Source of the DNA: Cytospora piceicola
Taxonomy: Eukaryota; Ascomycota; Sordariomycetes; Diaporthales; Cytosporaceae
DNA length: 64,000 bases
Direction: 5' to 3'
Assembly (NCBI GenBank): GCA_023375675.1
Contig: JALQBC010000053.1
Coordinates: 1 to 64,000, forward strand
A program made the position numbers and the translations under genes. The notes under the pieces are model-generated. The model was not told the DNA's origin. It saw only the letters and a list, made by a program, of their open reading frames with translations, and did not search any database. This document shows positions 13,695 to 25,310 of the stretch, in pieces (position 1 is the first letter of the stretch; each line of letters starts with the position of its first letter).

Positions 13695-13814
13695 AGTTAC
13701 TATAGTAACTAACTAAACTAACTAAGAAAAATTTACTAACTAACTAACTAAGACTAAACCTCTATTGAAAGTGACTAAAGTTAGTTTAGTCTTAGTTAGT
13801 TTAGTTAGTTACTA
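13695..13814. repeat. 24-bp perfect inverted repeat at the edge of the AT-rich block
   Basis: Positions 13703-13726 are the exact reverse complement of 13791-13814 (24 bp, 64-nt spacer). The left arm also overlaps a 16-bp perfect palindrome at 13695-13710. The arms consist of ACTAACTAA words and lie within 30 bp of the switch from RIP-mutated to normal DNA, so they look like a transposon terminus or a small palindromic element. Confidence 0.85.
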
Positions 13815-13830
13815 AAGACTAAAGACTAAA

Positions 13831-16530
13831 TTTCCAACCCTGGATATACTATATCAGATGATTTTAACGAAACTCAGAGAAAAGGCGGCTGCAGGGCTGC
13901 CCGGTTGTATGGTCCACCATCTGCTCGTTTATTTGCTATTTAAATACCACCCTGCACTGTCAGTCTCAAGCGCAACCGTCTGCTCGCGATTTAATTGACT
14001 TGAACGCTCAATACTCAGCCTCGACCAGCTTCCTCTTCTCCACTCCAGTCTTGACACTCCCGAGGGTCCTCGTAGCCAATAAGCTCCCCGTCAAAGAACC
14101 GGTCTAACCACCAAGAAACGAGCCAGCAATGCCTAGAAGGAGATACACCGCGAAATCTCCCCAAGGCTGGGGAGCCAGGTTTGGCCTCACGTCAGGATCT
14201 CAACTGGGATCCTGACATCAGTCTATATCTATCTTATTGGTCTCCCCGCTTACTGGTCTTCCCACTCGTAAACATCACCTGTTTCGGCAAATCGGATTCC
14301 TGGAAGTGCTCGTTTAACCAGTCCTTCCGAGGGTGTCAGACTCGATATGGCATGAGGCAGCCGAAGCCCAGCCAGATGATGGAGCTAATCGAGGCTTGCC
14401 AGCTGATGGTTTCGCGGCCCCTTTCAGTATTCCTAGTCATCTTGTAAATGGTCACTTAATAAGTTTGGTTCTCAGTGAGCTACGCGAGCTCGTCGTGCTG
14501 AGGGTGTCTACGGAAGGCTGTGAACGGCATAGTGAGAATAGTCAGCGTATTGCTGAGAGTTCGGCTAGGGATGGGAGAGAAAAGTGCTAATAACCAGGCA
14601 AGGTGAATAGGTTGCCGCAGTTCTGCTTGAACTCCCAACAAATTCATCACCTGCGCGGCTTCAAAACACCCTCCTGCCCTTCTAGCGACTACCACCGCGT
14701 GAATGCAAATGATTAGACTGCATTGCTAGAACCGCCTTAGTAAGGTTAAGGCCAAGGTCAAGTACACCCATGACAGAAACCTTTCCGATGTAACGACTCC
14801 TATTTGGCTCTATGCTGCTAAGGAAAAATTAATCAGTAGTATATACTCTTGAACTTAACCCCTTTCGTAGTAGAGTGTTGTGTCTGTATCGTTTTTACCC
14901 TAGGGTATGCAACTTATGACCTAATGTGCCCAATGTCACTTCTAATGTGATTTCAACCATAATTGGCCCAATTCCATCTTCAAGCTTCTGGTTTCGGTTG
15001 ACTTTTCTCTTGGAGCTCTGTGCGAAGGATCGTGATATTTTGGAGGACTATGTTACATATTTTTTTTGTTCCGACAAAGCCTAATCAAGTTCCGCGCGCG
15101 AGGGATGAGTTGGCTTACCATTGAAGATCCTGCAGGTTGGCGCCAGATGGCCTTGATTAAAGTGTTAATAAATTACAGGGGTGCGTAGGCAGTACCCTAG
15201 GGTAGTTAGGAGTGCTCGCTCTCGCTTTCGGAGACAGAAGGGTCCGTAGCTCTAGCGATTATACCTAGGTACTTAGGTAGTTTAGAGATTCAGTGATAGT
15301 ATCGAAGTATATAAGTAGAAGGTTATGGAGATGGAAGGTGATATGGGTAGAAGGTGATGTGGGTGGAACACAAAAGACCGGCATCAAGGTGGTTTATGTT
15401 ATTTCTCCCAGACTTCAAAATATACATCTAGTATAACAAGCCACATTTGGCAGGCCGCCGGAATTGTCTGGTAGTTCAGCCCACATGAAGTGACATAAAT
15501 GGGGTTTCCGTATTGCTGGTAAATGATACTATACCAATTTGGTCATCGTAATAGTCTCGTCAGTAATTTATATTGGCTTATTTCTGTTTCCATTTCAGGA
15601 CTTTATCAGGTGTATAAGCCAAGTAGATATCGGACACTTTACTTTGTTGTAGTGCAAACCCATAATCAACGAATACATCAATCTACTACTCACAATTTTC
15701 GGAATTTGCGAAACAAATTTGAATGCACTGGCTGGTTATTTGAGATTGTCGTCGAGCTTTCCGGGGTTTGTTGGAGCATCCAGCTTGAGGAGAGCTGAAG
15801 TTAGGCATGGTGCACAGTCACCCTAATTATGTATGTTTCGTTCCTGGCCTGTCCAGATGTCCTGTCCTATATTTGTGAGGAGAGGTCGTGGCCTACATAT
15901 GTAGGAATCGAGTCTGCTGATAAGTTCAGCTCCTATATCCGGCCTTCAGCGCCGGCGAGGATTTTCAAGGCCAGTTTCGAGCCCGGCCAACTCGAGGTAA
16001 TACCGGGGTACACAGCCACCCCCAGACCCCGGATGGCCACCCTGGGGCAGCCAAGCAGAGACCGCTGGGGAAAAGGAAAGCCACGCATGCAGACCCGACA
16101 TGGACGTGTGTTCCAGTTGTTTCTAAATTGGCCCTTGGGAAGGATTCGCGGCTCTGCCCGGGCCTCACAACGTCCACATGACCAGTGGGTCTCAACCTGT
16201 ACTGGAGGATCCACCAGAATACCACGATCTTTGCATATGTGGTATTTCCGAACTTGGTGTTTGTGCTACGAGGCCCGGGAGAATGTTCGAGCTTCCCTTG
16301 GCATCGTCCCAATATCGCGGCCAAGGGGGCCCGAAACAGAAAACATATAATGGACGATTGGCCACGACGTTCGAAGATGCGTTTCGAGCCCAAAGAACGC
16401 CATGCTCACTCAACCTCTCATTCTTCTCTTTGTCTTACCGCACTGAAACACGTATATTACGACAGACAGCCTCCACTGGGCAAGATAATCTGACCCATAC
16501 ACATAAGCCTTGTTCTTCTAGATACACGCC
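13831..16530. other. Non-coding spacer between the RIP block and the sugar transporter
   Basis: Base composition is balanced. Open frames here are short and share no recognisable family. A promoter-like layout is present: TATTTAAATA at about 13937-13946, pyrimidine-rich tracts at 14020-14055, then an ATG at 14129 in good context, but its frame closes after 28 codons. It may be the front end of a gene cut or decayed next to the repeats. Two copies of the 12-bp palindrome TACCCTAGGGTA lie at 14896-14907 and 15193-15204. Confidence 0.5.
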
Positions 16531-18472
16531 ATGGAAAAGGCAACCCACTCGGCTGCTTCCGAGCACTCTCGGAGAGAAGCTCTCCTCCGCCTCGCCAACG
16601 ATGACACTGCTATGCTACAGGCCTATGGAAAGGCCAGTATCTCCAGCATAAGGCAGAACACCTATGTCACGGCCGTCGCAACCTTCGCAGTCATTGGTGC
16701 CCTTTGCTTCGGCATAGATCAAGGTACGCAGCCTGCAGTGTCCGGAATCGCAACAGCACTCCACCCGCTCCACCCTCTCCACCACCTTCCCCGGATGTCC
16801 AGCCTTCCCCATACTTCTCCCCATGGACCCACACCCCGTGACTAACCCCTCCCCTACAAACAGGCCTCATGTCCGTGATCCTAGTCATGAAGCAGTTCCA
16901 GACCCAGTTCCCCCAGCTCGCCGACGGCGCGCCCTCCCAGGGCTTCCACAAGGGCCTCGTGACCGCCCTCCTCGAGCTGGGCGCCTTCGCAGGCGCCTTC
17001 GCCGCGCCGCACATCTCCGACCACCTGTCCCGCCGCACGGCCATGCGCGCGGGCTGCGCCCTCTTCCTCGTCGGCGCGGCCATCCAGACCGGCGCGTCCG
17101 GCTACGACACCATCGTCGGCGGCCGCTTCGTCGGGGGCCTGGGCATCGGCCTGCTGTCGAGCACCATGGGCGTCTACATCAGCGAGATCGCGCCGCCGCA
17201 CATGCGGGGGATGCTCCTCGACCTGGACGAGCTGTTCGTCGTGCTGGGGATCGTGCTGGCGTACTGGGTGTGCTTCGGGACGCGGTACCTCGAGGGCGAC
17301 AAGTCGTTCCGCCTGCCGTTCGGGCTGCAGATGATACCCGGGGTGCTGCTGCTCGTGGGCTCGTTCCTGATGCCGCCGAGCCCCCGGTGGCTGGCCATGA
17401 AGGGCCGCGACGACGAGAGCCTCGTGGTGCTGGCCCGGCTTCGCCAGCGCGGCACTGATGACGTCCTCGTCCAGGCGGAGTGGCTCTGCATGCGCGCCGA
17501 GAACCGCGTCGCCCGCGAGGTCTCGCTCGAGCGGCACCCGCAGCTGCAGAGCGGCAGCGTCAGGGACAAGGCCATGCTCGACCTCTGGGGCTGGGTTGAT
17601 ACCTGGCGTCCTGGGTGCTGGCGGCGGACGCTCATCTCTGTTCTGCTGTGCTTCTTCCAGCAGATGGTTGGCATCAACGCGCTCATCTACTACTCGCCGA
17701 CCATCGTTGCTGCCCTCGGCTTCTCGTACGACGAGCAGCTCGTCCAGTCTGGCATCATCAATGTTGCGCAGCTCGCAGGTGTGATCATCAGCTTCTTCCT
17801 CATTGACCGTCTGGGTCGCAAACCCTTGCTGGTACTAGGTTCTATCGGCATGACGGTGTGCATGGTCATTGTCGGCGTTCTGGTCAAGCTATTTGGCTCG
17901 TCATGGTCCACGCATCAACCTGAGGCGAAGTGCGCTCTCGCTTTCCTGAACTTGTACATGGCAGTCTTTGGCGTGAGCTGGGGTCCCGTTCCTTGGGCCA
18001 TGCCGTCTGAGCTGTTCAGCTCTTCGTTGCGAGCGAGAGGCGTGGCGTGGTCGGTGATGTCGAACTGGTAAGTGCTGGGACCGAGAACCCCTGGTCGCCC
18101 CGTTCTTTTACCTGATGAGCCCATATCTAACAACTACAATTTAATAGGCTATTCAACTTCATCATCGGCCTCATCGTGCCCCCCATGCTCGACGCCATCG
18201 GCTGGGGAACCTTCATCTTCTTCGCCGCCTTTGCCACGATTGCCGGCATCTGGACAGTCCTGTGCGTTCCGGAGACCAAGGACAAGACACTCGAGCAGCT
18301 TGATCGGCTGTTCAACGATGAGACAGGCAAACATGACGAAGAGCGTCGCCAGAACATCGTATCCTCCCTCGTGGCGGAACTCACAGGCAGCGTCGACGTC
18401 AAGCTCAAGGGGGACTCGAGCTCAGACTCGAGCTCTGGCAAGATACAGGTGGAGAGACATGAGGAAGTGTAG
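16531..18472 (+). CDS. MFS sugar (hexose/polyol) transporter
   Basis: A proton-linked sugar porter of the plasma membrane is predicted. Three exons: 16531-16723, 16864-18067, 18148-18472, giving 573 residues. The introns (140 and 80 nt) have GT-AG ends and join the conserved motifs exactly: FGIDQ|GLMS near residues 60-68 and SVMSNW|LFNF near residue 466. Family marks are GRFVGGLGIG from residue 151, PSPRWLAMKGR, QQMVGINALIYYSP from residue 330, DRLGRKPLL, and PETKDKTLEQL from residue 507 (family PETKGKTLEEL). Twelve membrane helices are expected; the C-terminal tail is serine-rich and cytosolic. The substrate cannot be read from sequence. The stop lies 165 bp from the stop of the convergent CorA-like gene, so the 3' ends may overlap. 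The ATG at 16531 is the first in frame. Confidence 0.93.
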
Positions 18473-18637
18473 CTGGGGTTCAGTGTTAAGGTGATGTGAC
18501 GAGACGTCCGTATTCTCTCTTGATATTTTCAGTGCGGGTTTCAGTAGCGTAGGCGTATGGAGCAATAAAGTAGTAAACTGATTCCAAGATCGAAGTTAGC
18601 AGCCTTTGTAAGGGGCCCCCAGGGCCCAATTCCATTC

Positions 18638-20745
18638 TCATACAATCCCATTCCCGCGCTGCCCCTTTTCAACCTGTTCAAACGCAATCTGCCTCAGCCG
18701 AAACGCAGGAGGAGGCGAGGTCAGCCCGCTCCCCGTCTTCCTCCTCCCGAACCACGAGGACCGGTTCACGTCGTCCACAGTCGAGTTCCTGGTCGATGTG
18801 GGAAACATGGCCGGCCCAGCCTCGACCGACGACTCGCCCCGCCGCACAGACATGTAGAGGAAGTCGTGCAGGTAGCTCGTCTCCAGCCCCCGGGGCTTCC
18901 TGTCGTCGGTCCAGTACCTCTCCTCGCTGAGGTCCTTGGACAGGTGTCTCCGGAAGTACCTGTCCTGCCCGACCCACCAGGCCCTCCACAGCACGAGGAT
19001 GACGACGGTCAGGGGGATGGTGAGGCACCAGTATATCCAGAAGCGGTAGCTCACGACCGAGTCGCCGCTGCCGTCGGGCTGCCAGTCGAAGATGGACATG
19101 CCGAAGAGGGAGGATATGAACTCGCCCGGGAGGAACACGGCCGTGATGACGGCGAGCGCCTTCATGGATGAGGAGTCGCGGGAGGATGACACTGCCATCC
19201 GGGCGTTGAGGTTGTTGTCTTCTTGGGCCATTTTACTGTAAATCTGGACAAGAGTTAGTCAGTACATTATACGTTCACGACATACTTGAGGATGAATCCC
19301 GTCCAACTCACAATATCAACCAACGCCTTGCACCTCATCTCCAGGATCGTCCTGTCCGTCTCCAGGCTCGAGCAGAGCTGCAGCACACCCTCAAGGTACT
19401 GCCTGATCTCATGCCAGTGGCCCGACAGCGGGTCCTCGTTGATCCTCGCCCTCAACAGGCCGGTGCCCACCCTCCCCCGGGACGACAGCGGCGTCGGGAA
19501 CGCGGCGCTGCTCGGCGTCGGGCCCCCCGCGTCCTGCCGGACATCGTCGAGGGCGTCGCCCGCCTCGATCAGGATCTTGATGGCCCTCTCCATCCACCGC
19601 AGCGTGTCCAGCAGCCTGATGCTCCTCTTGAGCGCGTCGTGCGCGTTCTTCATCAGCTCCGTCGACTTCTTGTACACCTGCGGCGGCGGCTGGTGGTGGC
19701 CCGGCGACACCCCGGCGCGGGCGCTGCCCGCGCTGCCGCTGCCGCTGCCGTTCCTGCCGCGCTCCCCTACTCCTCCTCCTCCCCCTCCTCCTCCTCCTGC
19801 CCCCATCCCCATCCCCATCCCCATCCCCATCCCCCCTGCCCCCTCGCCCGCCGTGCCCGTCCGGCTGGGCAGGCCGGCCGAGGAGCTCAGCCTGCGCCTC
19901 CGGGCGGTGCTGTCGAAGGCGTCGAACCCCGCCATGTTGCTGACGTCCCTCTCGACGGCGATGACCTCCCTGTGGTTCTCCGAGACGGCCTGCTCGGTCC
20001 AGGCGTACTGCACCTGGAGCAGCATGACGGGCACGACGAGCGGGTGGGCCCAGTGCGACCGGCACGACTGCATCCTCTGGTCGTAGTGGTCCAGGTCCTC
20101 GACGCTGTGCTGCGAGGGGTCGAAGCTCTGGCGGACGAGGATGGTGGTGGTCCTGTCGGGGATGTTGTGCGTCATGGACAGGAAGTCAAAGGGGGTGCGC
20201 GGGTCCGTCGGGAACGACAGGATGATGCTGAGCTTCTCGTGGTGGCGGTCCCAGAACATGGACTCGACGGTCGTCCGGCGCACGTACTGCAGCGTCGCCG
20301 GGTGCAGGTTCATCAGCCGGTAGTCCTCGTCCGTGAGGTGCAGCCGGTCGAGGTTGAGGTCCTCGCTGGACTTGTAGTTGGCGCGGCGGTGGCAGATGAC
20401 CTGCCTGACACGGCCCTGGAGGAGGTGAGGCGTCTTCCACTTGGGCCCCCAGTTGCCGTTGCTGTCGACGGCCTGCTCGTCCCGGAAGGCCCGCCGGAAC
20501 AGCTCGTCGCCGTCGCCGTCGTCGCTGATGACACACTGGCCGACGTGCCGGAAGCAAGGCCCGTCGGGCTCCGTCTCGTCGGCCGACTGGACGGTGCTGG
20601 CGTAGTCGTGGTCCTTGGCGAAGACGGCATACTCCTGGTACTTGACGTGGGACGAGGCCCCATCGCGGAGGAGGATGTCGTTCTGGAGGGACTCGGTGTC
20701 GAAGATGAAGAGGTCAGAGCGGTGAGGGTCCTTTTCCCTAGTCAT
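18638..20745 (-). CDS. CorA-like divalent-cation transporter family protein
   Basis: Two exons on minus: 20745-19312 and 19243-18638, with a phase-0 68-nt intron (GTGAGT...CAG), giving 679 residues. The long N-terminal part (about 478 residues) would be cytosolic. It ends in a helical region rich in charged residues, followed by two membrane helices at about 507-527 and 545-565, the usual CorA layout. The loop motif after the first helix reads FGMS instead of the classical GMN, which is common in fungal CorA-like proteins and leaves ion selectivity open. A low-complexity insert of alternating Met/Gly, then poly-Gly, lies near residues 300-330 (DNA 19785-19840). The start chosen is the ATG at 20745 (MTREKDPHRSD) in an AAAATG context; the frame is open further upstream but without support. 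Confidence 0.85.
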
Positions 20746-22513
20746 TTTGCCCGTTTCTCGACTCGACTCGGCTCGGCTACTTAGGTATATTACAACGCTG
20801 CAGCAACTCGCACGCACCAGCAGCTCCCAGCACTGCCACCTCCACACTCCACGGCTCTCCACGACTCTCCAGGGGGGGGATATCACCAAAAGCCCAACGT
20901 CGATCACCCATGGAAAACTTTTGTATTCTCGAGAAGTAAGTACTGTGTAATATGTTAATGGTCCTCTTTTTCCTGGCAGGGGTCTAAGGACCAACAGTCT
21001 AGGGCTTTCTGGAACAAAAAAAGGGCAGTAAGTATAGTGTAGTATAAACTAAGCGCCTCAGGCGTTGTGGAATAATAATAATATTGGCCCCCAAAAAGTA
21101 CAGTATAATAACAAAAACAGGACTTCACAGTAGGTGTAAAACAGAGACCATTCCCACGTCCCTCGAAACAGCGAGAATTCTTCTTTTCGAACAAGAAAAC
21201 AAACCACCCCTGTAAACGTCATGCAGGAGAAACAGTGATGGAACTTTGATCTTTTCTCTTTTCCCTGGCTGATGTCTGTTGGCCGTCCCAGTCACCGCTT
21301 GTCAAGCTCCACCACGTTGATGAGGTGGACACGCGGGCTCACAAACGGGAGTGGAGGGAGCTGCCGATTGGCGACTGACAAGGCGCGAAGGGATCGAGAC
21401 CGCAGGACCGGCGGTGGTTGTGGGGCCGGCCCATGTTGATAAACCGGCGATAGTGGAAAAAGAGTGGCCGGGACGGGCATACGGAACATGAACACGACCG
21501 TCCAGGAACCGTCCTGGCAGCCCATACTGCCCATACAGACAGACCAGTGCCTTCTTTACCCATGGTGCTGTGGTGTCGATTCGCCACTATATCCTCTCCG
21601 CCCTAGAGTCAGTTCCTTGATTGAGGACGTAGATATCTGGTCTTGTGATGACAGCGTCCTGTCAGCCTGTCTGTACTACTCTGTATGTGGTCAGTAAGCC
21701 GTCTGCATGGCTTGGCAGGCTTATCCTTTGTACTGTATATGCACCTGAGAGGGGGGGACTTTGATGTTTTCAGCTTGGCAGAGGGTGTGAGAGGGTCCTG
21801 TGATAAGATAGTCTCTTGTTCGTGTGCGTACGAATATCGAGATCGGACATGACAAATGCCTCAGCCTGCCTCAACCTGCTGCCAGCCGGTGAATCTTTTA
21901 CAGATACCCGAGCAGCCGAGCATGGAAAGACTTGAAAGAGGCTTCCTCCCCACGATCTGCCATCAGGGAAGGGTTTGCTACTCGCTGCTTTATTATGGGG
22001 GAAGTCAGGGCTGCCAGGATTTATAAGTCAAGTGAAGAGGGACACGTCAACTTGAACCGTTATCGTCAAGGGTTCCAGAGTTAATCAACAGCGACTCCAG
22101 TACTCATTGCAATGTGTCAGCAACATCCGCGTATCCCATTTGCTGCTGAAGGCGAGCTATCTATTGCGTGCTCAGGCGTGCTCAGTCGTGCTTCAGGCGG
22201 TGGACGGTTTTGGTAGCATTTTGCAACGATCACGAGCGATGGCGAGACCAGGAGGCCCAGATACTAATACTACAATATCATTAAGAATTCCTCGTCCTCG
22301 CTATGCTATAATTTACACCGGATTTGCCCTCCCAAAAACACACACGTCCTTCATTCATGAAGTTTGCCTGGCGTTTCTTTCGCCCATTTCCAAATCCCGT
22401 TTGAAAAAAATGGTCGTCCTGTTTCGGAACACACAAAAGAGAATATGGAAGTTGTGTTGAGAAGAAAAAAAATGGTCTTTATAATGCAATGCAGGAATCT
22501 ATAAACCCCGAAT
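20746..22513. other. Intergenic spacer, nothing recognised
   Basis: This holds the promoter side of the CorA-like gene and the 3' side of the next minus-strand MFS gene. Open frames are short and overlap on several strands, with no family resemblance. No RNA gene was seen. Confidence 0.6.
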
Positions 22514-24577
22514 CTACTCCTCGTCGTCGTCCTCCAGCTCGATCTCCTTGCCGGTACCCTCGTACAGGAGCAGCGACGCGACCCAGCCGGCGACGCTGAC
22601 GCCGGCGACGGCCCACCAGGCGAAGGCGACCATGCCCCAGTCGAGGCCGACGCCGTACCACCAGCCGCCGACGATGGGCCCGACGGTGCGGAAGCCGGCC
22701 GAGACGGACTGGCCGACGCCGTGGATGGTGCCGAGCACGCTGGGGTGCGGCGAGCAGTTGTTGAGCAGGATGATGCTGGCGGGCAGCGTCATGGTGCGCG
22801 CCGACGTGTGCAGGAACAGGATCAGCACCATGGCGCACCAGAGCGCCGACGACGCCGAGTACGACCCGTCCGCGGCCTGCTCCTGCGGCATGACGGCCAG
22901 GAACGGCACGAGGAGGTACGCGAGCGGGAAGATGACGAGGAAGTAGCGGAAGCTGCGCAGCGTCCCCAGGCGCGCGTGCACCGGCGGGTACATGACCACC
23001 TGCAGCAGCATCCCCAGGACCCCGAGGATCGACGTGGCGCTGCCCACCGTGGACGCGGGCATGCCGAGGCCGCCGGCGAACCAGAGCATGTTCCTCTTGC
23101 CGACCGCCGAGCGGCCCTCGACCATCTCGGCCGCCGCGCCGGGGACGGCGTCGACGTGGGGGGAGGCGAAGCCGGGGCGGGGCGTGGACAGGAAGAGCGA
23201 CCAGACGTTGGTGAAGGCGCCCAGGTGGAAGTCGTAGAAGGCCTGGGACAGGAGCGTGCAGATGACGTTCTTGGTCCACAGGCGGCTGAAGGGCAGCGTC
23301 TTCCTCTTCTTGGGGGGGACGGCCGTCATGGGCGTCTCGCTCTTCTCCTCCAGCATGATCTCAGAGTAGCCGGTGCGCGAGTGGTAAGTGTAGTCCAGGG
23401 GCTTGCGCAGGATGAAGCACCTGACGCGGGCGGCGGCGTACAGGCCTGGGTCGTAGGCGTCCTTCTTGGACTTGGAGGTCTCCTCGAGGAAGAAGAAGAC
23501 GGTCAGGAACGTGATGATCAGGAAGACGGCGTTGACGATGGAGGGCAGAGCGAAGGGGTATGCCTCGATCATGGGTGAGTGGAAGGGAGCGCCGGGGCCG
23601 AACCACGACGGGAGAGTCATGGTGGGAGCGGCCAACCAGCCACCGATGATAGGTCCTAGGATACCGGCGACGTTGAAGCTCATGGGGAGGATGAGGAAGG
23701 CTCGGGACTGGTACTTCCTCTCGACGGTGATCTCGGAGATCATGGTGCGGATGATGCCGACCAGACCGTTCACAGCGCCAGAGAAGATCCTACATGCCAT
23801 GGCGGCAGCGAAGCTGGTCGCGAATCCGTAACCGAGGCAGCCGATAGCAGTTCCCAGAGTTCCGACGAGGAGCACCATCTTGCGGCCTCCCCACCACTTT
23901 CCAGAGTCGGCGGCCTTGCCCCATGCAATGGCGGTAAGGACCTGAGCACCAGTGAAACCACCAGTCAGAAGACCAGCTTGTGCTGATATCTGAGAGTCGG
24001 AGAGAATGGTTTCTACAAAGGTAAGTCAGCAAACAAGACAGATATAGCTTTGATAAATCGAAATAAAATAAAATATTCGAAACATACCTGAGCCCTCGGT
24101 TGCGAGCATGCGCTGCTCGGCAATGTGCTTGAGCTGGTAGAAGACGTAGGCCTGCAGACTGGCGACCTGCAGGAAGTCGACGAAGCGGCACAGGAACAGG
24201 ATGAAGAGCTGTCCCTTGTGAGGCAGGGAGAGCCAGGTGACGGGCTCGGGGGCGGCCTTCTTGGCCGGTGCCCGCTCCTCATCGCGGGACAGGAACGGCG
24301 TCGATGCCGAGTGGTCCTTTGCGAGGTCGTCCTCGGCGTCGCTGTACCTGTCGCGGTCGGCGCTACTTGTGGGGTCGAAGGCCGTTATGGAGGAGGCTGA
24401 TGAGGATGAGATGCCGGACGTTGTGCGGTCCTGGTTCAGGAAGTTGTCGAAGTCGCCGTCGCCGGCTGTCTCGCCGGACTTCCTAGTCGTCACGGACTCG
24501 GTGGTGATGTCGAACTGGCTTGCTGCTCCCAGCTCACTCTGGCCTGAGTGGGCCGGTGCTGTCTGTAATGTCGCCAT
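22514..24577 (-). CDS. MFS transporter, YCR023C/ZIFL-like
   Basis: Two exons on minus: 24577-24088 and 24012-22514, intron 75 nt (GTATGT...TAG, phase 1), giving 662 residues. About 115 residues of Ser/Asp-rich cytosolic N-terminus come before the first membrane helix (LFILFLCRFVDFLQVASLQAY). The splice restores GSETILSDSQISAQAGLLTG, a typical second-helix segment. Further marks are the loop-2 stretch GGRKMVLLVG, then IFSGAVNGLVGIIRTMISEI, which are characteristic of the YCR023C and plant zinc-induced-facilitator-like branch of MFS. The C-terminus ends in an acidic tail (ELEDDDEE). The family includes multidrug, zinc-chelate and unknown-substrate carriers, so the cargo is open; vacuolar or plasma membrane location is possible. 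There is no biosynthetic cluster beside it. Confidence 0.88.
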
Positions 24578-25266
24578 CGTCGAGCCGGGGGAAAAGGGAT
24601 CTCGGGAGCCTGCTCCTCGGAAGAGTACCTGGATATGTGTGCGTGTGTGTGTGTGTGTGGCGGATGATATTGGAGGTTGCCCTCAGGTACTACTATGTAT
24701 GTTGAGGAATCCCCTCTAATTTGTTGTCCTCTCTCTTCTTCCTACTGTAGTTTCGGTGACGTAGTTTAGTTATACTGTCCAGTTGATCCCGGAGGTTCCG
24801 GTAGGATGCACAATGATAACGTCGGTGATAATGCAAAGGTGGAATAAAGAAAATCAATAGGTGGAAACTCTAGACCCGGAAGTTGTCCAGAGGTATGGAG
24901 ATCAATGAGTGACAGTGAATGTGGTTAAGAATGGTAGGTAGATAGAGAGATGTTTAGTAAATGACAGGAAGCCGAAGATATCGACGGTTGGCAAGAATGA
25001 TTGAACAATGCAAGAACAGGAATGTCAAACATCGGAAGGACTGAAAAAGGAAAAGAGGATGGTTGGAAAGAAAAATGATGGTGGAGCGGAGACAGACGAC
25101 GTACGTCGGCGAGCGAGCGGCAAAGTGTTGCGCGTTACTTACTTGACAAAGCATGCAAAGCCACAGTCTACAACGTATCTATGTACGTGTGTGCATGTGC
25201 GTGTGCGTGTATATGGGATATTAGGACCTTGACTGGGCCGAACCGGGATTGCTGGTGTAGGCTGGG

Positions 25267-25310
25267 GATGGCTTGGATGGCTTGGATGGCTTGGATGGGC
25301 TGGATGGGCA
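25267..25310. repeat. 10-bp tandem repeat GGCTTGGATG
   Basis: Four head-to-tail copies (the last as GGCTGGATGG) lie in the spacer upstream of the minus-strand MFS gene. Confidence 0.85.

Noticed and set aside
14129..14215. ATG with TATA-like box and pyrimidine-rich leader
   Set aside because: The frame closes after 28 codons and no convincing splice or homologue is visible; kept only as a possible decayed gene front.
15829..16350. 173-codon ATG-started frame
   Set aside because: No domain, overlaps other chance frames on both strands, and reads like promoter DNA of the sugar transporter.
19411..20784. 457-codon + strand frame antisense to the CorA-like gene
   Set aside because: Arg/Val/Pro-rich shadow produced by GC-rich codons of the real gene.
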